Shown here: positions 14,335 to 16,159 of the stretch, in pieces
Position numbering within the stretch: position 1 is the stretch's first letter
Layout: each line of letters starts with the position of its first letter
DNA from: an uncultured Clostridia bacterium
GTDB lineage: Bacteria > Bacillota > Clostridia > Christensenellales > CAG-314
DNA: 16,159 bases
Reading direction: 5' to 3'
NCBI GenBank assembly: GCA_934281515.1
Contig: CAKQXG010000031.1
Location: 1-16,159, forward strand
Notes under the pieces: model-generated
Told to the model about the DNA's origin: nothing
Seen by the model: the letters and a program-made list of their open reading frames with translations, nothing else
Databases searched by the model: none
Translations under genes and position numbers: made by a program

Positions 14335-14375
14335 AACTCCCTTCGACGTAGCAAAACGTTGCAGGGAGTTTTTTT
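14335..14375 (+). terminator. Rho-independent terminator after the two-component operon
   Basis: AACTCCCT (14335-14342) pairs with AGGGAGTT (14363-14370), with an inner GCAA/TTGC stem, followed by a run of seven T at 14369-14375. It begins 18 nt after the sensor kinase stop. This is the cleanest terminator in the window. Confidence 0.85.
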
Positions 14376-14453
14376 GTCGTGCCGTAAAATAAATAAACAG
14401 TTGGTGGATTTTGTCGCAAAACAGATATCGACAAACTTCGACCGCATTCGTAC

Positions 14454-14487
14454 AAACCCGTAGGCAAAAGTTTTGTCGAACGGGTTT
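14454..14487. other. Hairpin upstream of the minD promoter
   Basis: AAACCCGT (14454-14461) and ACGGGTTT (14480-14487) are perfect complements, and the inner CAAAA/TTTTG can pair too. It is followed on the plus strand by the T-rich TTTCTGTTTG, so it may be a second, weaker terminator insulating the min genes, or a regulatory site just upstream of the predicted promoter. Confidence 0.4.
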
Positions 14488-14504
14488 CTGTTTGCGGCGG
14501 TGTG

Positions 14505-14513
14505 TGCTACAAT
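14505..14513 (+). promoter_or_regulatory. Predicted extended -10 promoter of minD
   Basis: TGCTACAAT provides an extended -10 (TG-N-TACAAT) about 135 bp upstream of the minD start. No good -35 box is seen 16-18 nt upstream, which is compatible with an extended -10 promoter. Confidence 0.45.
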
Positions 14514-14648
14514 GGTTTAAGTGCGTAGGACGAGACAAAATCTACGTATGCAAGCAGTAAAATAGTTGGCTGCTTGCACGGGTTTGGATAAAACGGTTTG
14601 TTGCAAACCTCATTGCAATTGTCGTTCGGTAAGAGGATAAACAGGGAT

Positions 14649-15416
14649 ATGGCAAGAAAAATTGTTGTTACAAGCGGCAAAGGCGGTGTCGGTAAAACAA
14701 CCGTCTGCGCCAACATCGGCATTGCTTTGGCTCGACAAAACAAGCGTGTGTTGTTGATGGACCTTGACATAGGGTTAAACAACCTTGACGTAGTGATGAA
14801 TGTCGAAGGCAAGGCAGTGTACGACCTGGTTGATGTGGTCGAGTGTCGGTGTCGTCCGCAGCAGGCACTTGTGCGCGACGAGGAAGAGCCGACGTTGTAC
14901 GTTATGGGCAGTTGTCACACCAGCCGCCGCCAAATTACGCCCGATGCCGTCAACAAAGTGATTGACAGAGTCAGCGCAAGTTTCGACTACATTTTTGTCG
15001 ATTGCCCGGCAGGGATAGACAGCGGATTTCGGCGTGCCGTCAACTGCGCCGACGAGGCAATCGTAGTGGTTACGCCACATTTGTCCAGCGTGCGTGACGC
15101 CGACAAAACTGTCAAGTATCTTACCGACTGTATGTCATACGTAGGTGTTGTGGTCAATCGTGTACGCGGCGATTTGATTGTAGGCGGCGAGATGCTGTCT
15201 GCGTTTGAAGTGTTTAGTTTGCTTGGTGCAACTCCGCTTGGGGTACTGCCCGAACTTGACGAAGTAAACTGCGGTACACGTCGCAACAAGATTGCAAAAC
15301 CGTTTGATGTGCTTGCAAACAATTTGCAAAACGGCACCAAAATTATGTATGATTGCGTGTCGCCTTACCGCGGATTGTTTGGACTGCTGCGGCGCAAAAT
15401 GAAACGAAACAAGTAG
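14649..15416 (+). CDS. minD: Septum site-determining ATPase MinD
   Basis: MinD is a membrane-associated ParA-like ATPase that positions the division septum by recruiting MinC and responding to MinE or DivIVA/MinJ. The protein is 255 residues from ATG 14649. It has the deviant Walker A SGKGGVGKTT at 9-18, the switch region DLDIGLNNLD, FVDCPAGID and the adenine-side VVNRVR. It ends in a basic amphipathic tail (YRGLFGLLRRKMKRNK) as expected for the MinD membrane-targeting helix. An in-frame ATG at 14598 would add 17 residues not found in the family; the chosen start directly precedes the KGGVGKTT-containing strand as usual. An extended -10 promoter lies upstream. It is followed 71-83 bp later by a short minE-like gene, but minC is not upstream, where a two-component system lies instead. 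Confidence 0.94.
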   Translation: MARKIVVTSGKGGVGKTTVCANIGIALARQNKRVLLMDLDIGLNNLDVVMNVEGKAVYDLVDVVECRCRPQQALVRDEEEPTLYVMGSCHTSRRQITPDAVNKVIDRVSASFDYIFVDCPAGIDSGFRRAVNCADEAIVVVTPHLSSVRDADKTVKYLTDCMSYVGVVVNRVRGDLIVGGEMLSAFEVFSLLGATPLGVLPELDEVNCGTRRNKIAKPFDVLANNLQNGTKIMYDCVSPYRGLFGLLRRKMKRNK

Positions 15417-15499
15417 GTCGATACGGTACGACATCGGCTTGAAAAGGCAACTTTCGGTATCGAAACGACGGGCAACCGCCAAAAAATATGGGTGACAAT

Positions 15500-15709
15500 A
15501 TGCAACTGTACGAACGTGCAAAAAGTATGATACTTGCCGACAAATTCGGATTGCTTAGCAGCGACTTCGGCGAGCGGCTAGGCAAACTGCTTGCCGACTA
15601 CGTAATTTACGACAGCGTCGTGGTGGAGACGGAGCAGGGCGCAAGCGATAATATGTTGATTACGGTATCCGTCAAAAAAATTCGTCCGCTCGGACGTCCG
15701 CAAAACTAA
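15500..15709 (+). CDS. minE: Short MinE-like topological specificity protein
   Basis: A 69-residue protein (73 if the ATG at 15488 is used) immediately after minD. It aligns by eye to the MinE anti-MinCD/topological specificity region. ERAKSMILADKFGLLSSDF resembles the ERL..ILVHDR...SP segment, LGKLLADYVIYDSVVVETE the helix ending in KYV.ID...V, and MLITVSVKKIR the last beta strand. The N-terminal membrane-binding segment typical of MinE seems missing or very short. The ATG at 15500 is preferred because GGGTG lies 5 nt upstream, whereas 15488 has no ribosome binding site. In the family MinE stimulates MinD ATPase activity and drives its release from the membrane. Assignment rests on position, length and pattern; it could also be an unrelated small MinD partner. 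Confidence 0.65.
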   Translation: MQLYERAKSMILADKFGLLSSDFGERLGKLLADYVIYDSVVVETEQGASDNMLITVSVKKIRPLGRPQN

Positions 15710-15718
15710 AACGACGGA

Positions 15719-15742
15719 ATACTTGACGGCGCAGGCAAGTAT
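15719..15742. other. Hairpin after the minE-like gene
   Basis: ATACTTG (15719-15725) and CAAGTAT (15736-15742) form a perfect 7-bp stem with a 10-nt loop, 10 nt after the minE-like stop. It lacks a U-run, so read-through into the next gene is likely. Confidence 0.35.
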
Positions 15743-15829
15743 ACTGTATAGACAGCAATGTCGGCGGCTGATTTGTTTTGTGCAAACTATTGTCGCGCGG
15801 CATTGACAAAACCCCGGGAGGTAAAAGGT

Positions 15830-16159
15830 ATGAAATTTGACGGTGTGGAAAGCGTTGTGTGCGACGGCGAAGAAAACGATTGGCTGGACGTCACTTATCA
15901 CGAGCGCAAGTATGTGGCAGAACAGAAACCCGCGCGCAAAAACTTGTGGCGCAGTATTGCGCTTAAGTGGAAAATAGTTGCGGCTGTGTGCTTGTGCGTG
16001 TTGGCATTCGGCGCGGTGTTGTTGTTCGACGGCGGCTTCCGCGAAGGCGTATTTACTACGGCAAAAAACGCTTACTCGGCAGTGGCTTCTATTTTTGATA
16101 AGAAACAGGATACCGTCGGCAGCAAAATCGACATACCGTGCAATGTGCAACTTGTAGAC
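15830..16159 (+). CDS. Single-pass membrane protein, possibly SpoIVFA/M23-like (3' partial)
   Basis: The frame is open from ATG 15830 to the window end (110 codons, no stop). The start is well supported by GGGAGG about 8 nt upstream. The first 48 residues are polar and charged and probably cytoplasmic, followed by one hydrophobic segment (about 49-66, IVAAVCLCVLAFGAVLLF) and an outward-facing region ending in SKIDIPCNVQLVD. Such a short cytoplasmic tail, single membrane span and extracytoplasmic linker, placed right after minD and minE, fits the SpoIVFA-type LytM/M23 membrane protein found after minCD in Bacillus subtilis, where it regulates the sigma-K processing protease. The diagnostic M23 domain would lie beyond the window, so the function is inferred from topology and neighbourhood only; a general M23 peptidase or an unrelated membrane protein is possible. 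Confidence 0.6.
   Translation, partial: MKFDGVESVVCDGEENDWLDVTYHERKYVAEQKPARKNLWRSIALKWKIVAAVCLCVLAFGAVLLFDGGFREGVFTTAKNAYSAVASIFDKKQDTVGSKIDIPCNVQLVD

Noticed and set aside
14598..14648. Upstream ATG that would lengthen MinD by 17 residues
   Set aside because: MinD proteins begin a few residues before the KGGVGKTT strand, as the ATG at 14649 does.
1..16159. CRISPR array, tRNA, rRNA, prophage or defence system
   Set aside because: No regularly spaced repeats, tRNA cloverleaf, rRNA-like sequence, integrase, transposase or nuclease gene was seen on either strand.

Overview
The window looks like a chromosomal segment of an anaerobic member of the Bacillota (class Clostridia, possibly an uncultured gut lineage). 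The clues are a MinD/MinE-type pair followed by a SpoIVFA-like membrane protein, a ferredoxin-fused GltD-type flavoprotein with HypA/HypB, a COG2509 flavoprotein, clear GGAGG ribosome binding sites and TTGACA/TAAAAT promoters. The assignment is inferred from gene content only; there is no rRNA or other marker gene here.

Layout. (1) 1-1028: the 3' part of recF on the + strand, followed by about 400 bp of A+T-rich, hairpin-filled non-coding DNA bounded by a 12-bp inverted repeat. (2) 5373-1432, minus strand: an apparent operon of hypB, a 950-residue FAD/NADPH/multi-[4Fe-4S] oxidoreductase, and hypA. No hydrogenase or other nickel enzyme is visible. (3) 5374-5790: a divergent regulatory region with one promoter facing each way. 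(4) 5791-8193, plus strand: a TetR-family regulator and a cytoplasmic GH2 beta-glycosidase. A 13-bp sequence is repeated upstream of both and is a candidate operator. (5) 8194-9065: an 870-bp non-coding block made of short direct and inverted repeats, hairpins, and a MITE-like element nested inside a 17-bp inverted repeat. (6) 9066-12314: a cytoplasmic GH13 neopullulanase/cyclomaltodextrinase-type enzyme, then a COG2509-type flavoprotein. (7) 12416-14316: an OmpR-type response regulator and sensor kinase pair with a 4-nt overlap, ended by a good intrinsic terminator. (8) 14649 to the window end: minD, a short divergent minE-like gene, and the start of a single-pass membrane protein that may be SpoIVFA/M23-like. 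minC is not next to minD.

How the genes fit together. The two glycosidases lack signal peptides, so they probably act on imported oligosaccharides, with the TetR protein a likely local regulator of the GH2 gene. The hypB-oxidoreductase-hypA operon suggests nickel delivery linked to an electron-transfer flavoprotein. The right end is a cell-division and envelope cluster comparable to the minCD-spoIVFA-spoIVFB region of Bacillus subtilis. The most unusual parts are the composite repeat block at 8194-9065, the Hyp operon without a visible hydrogenase, and the shared repeats around tetR.
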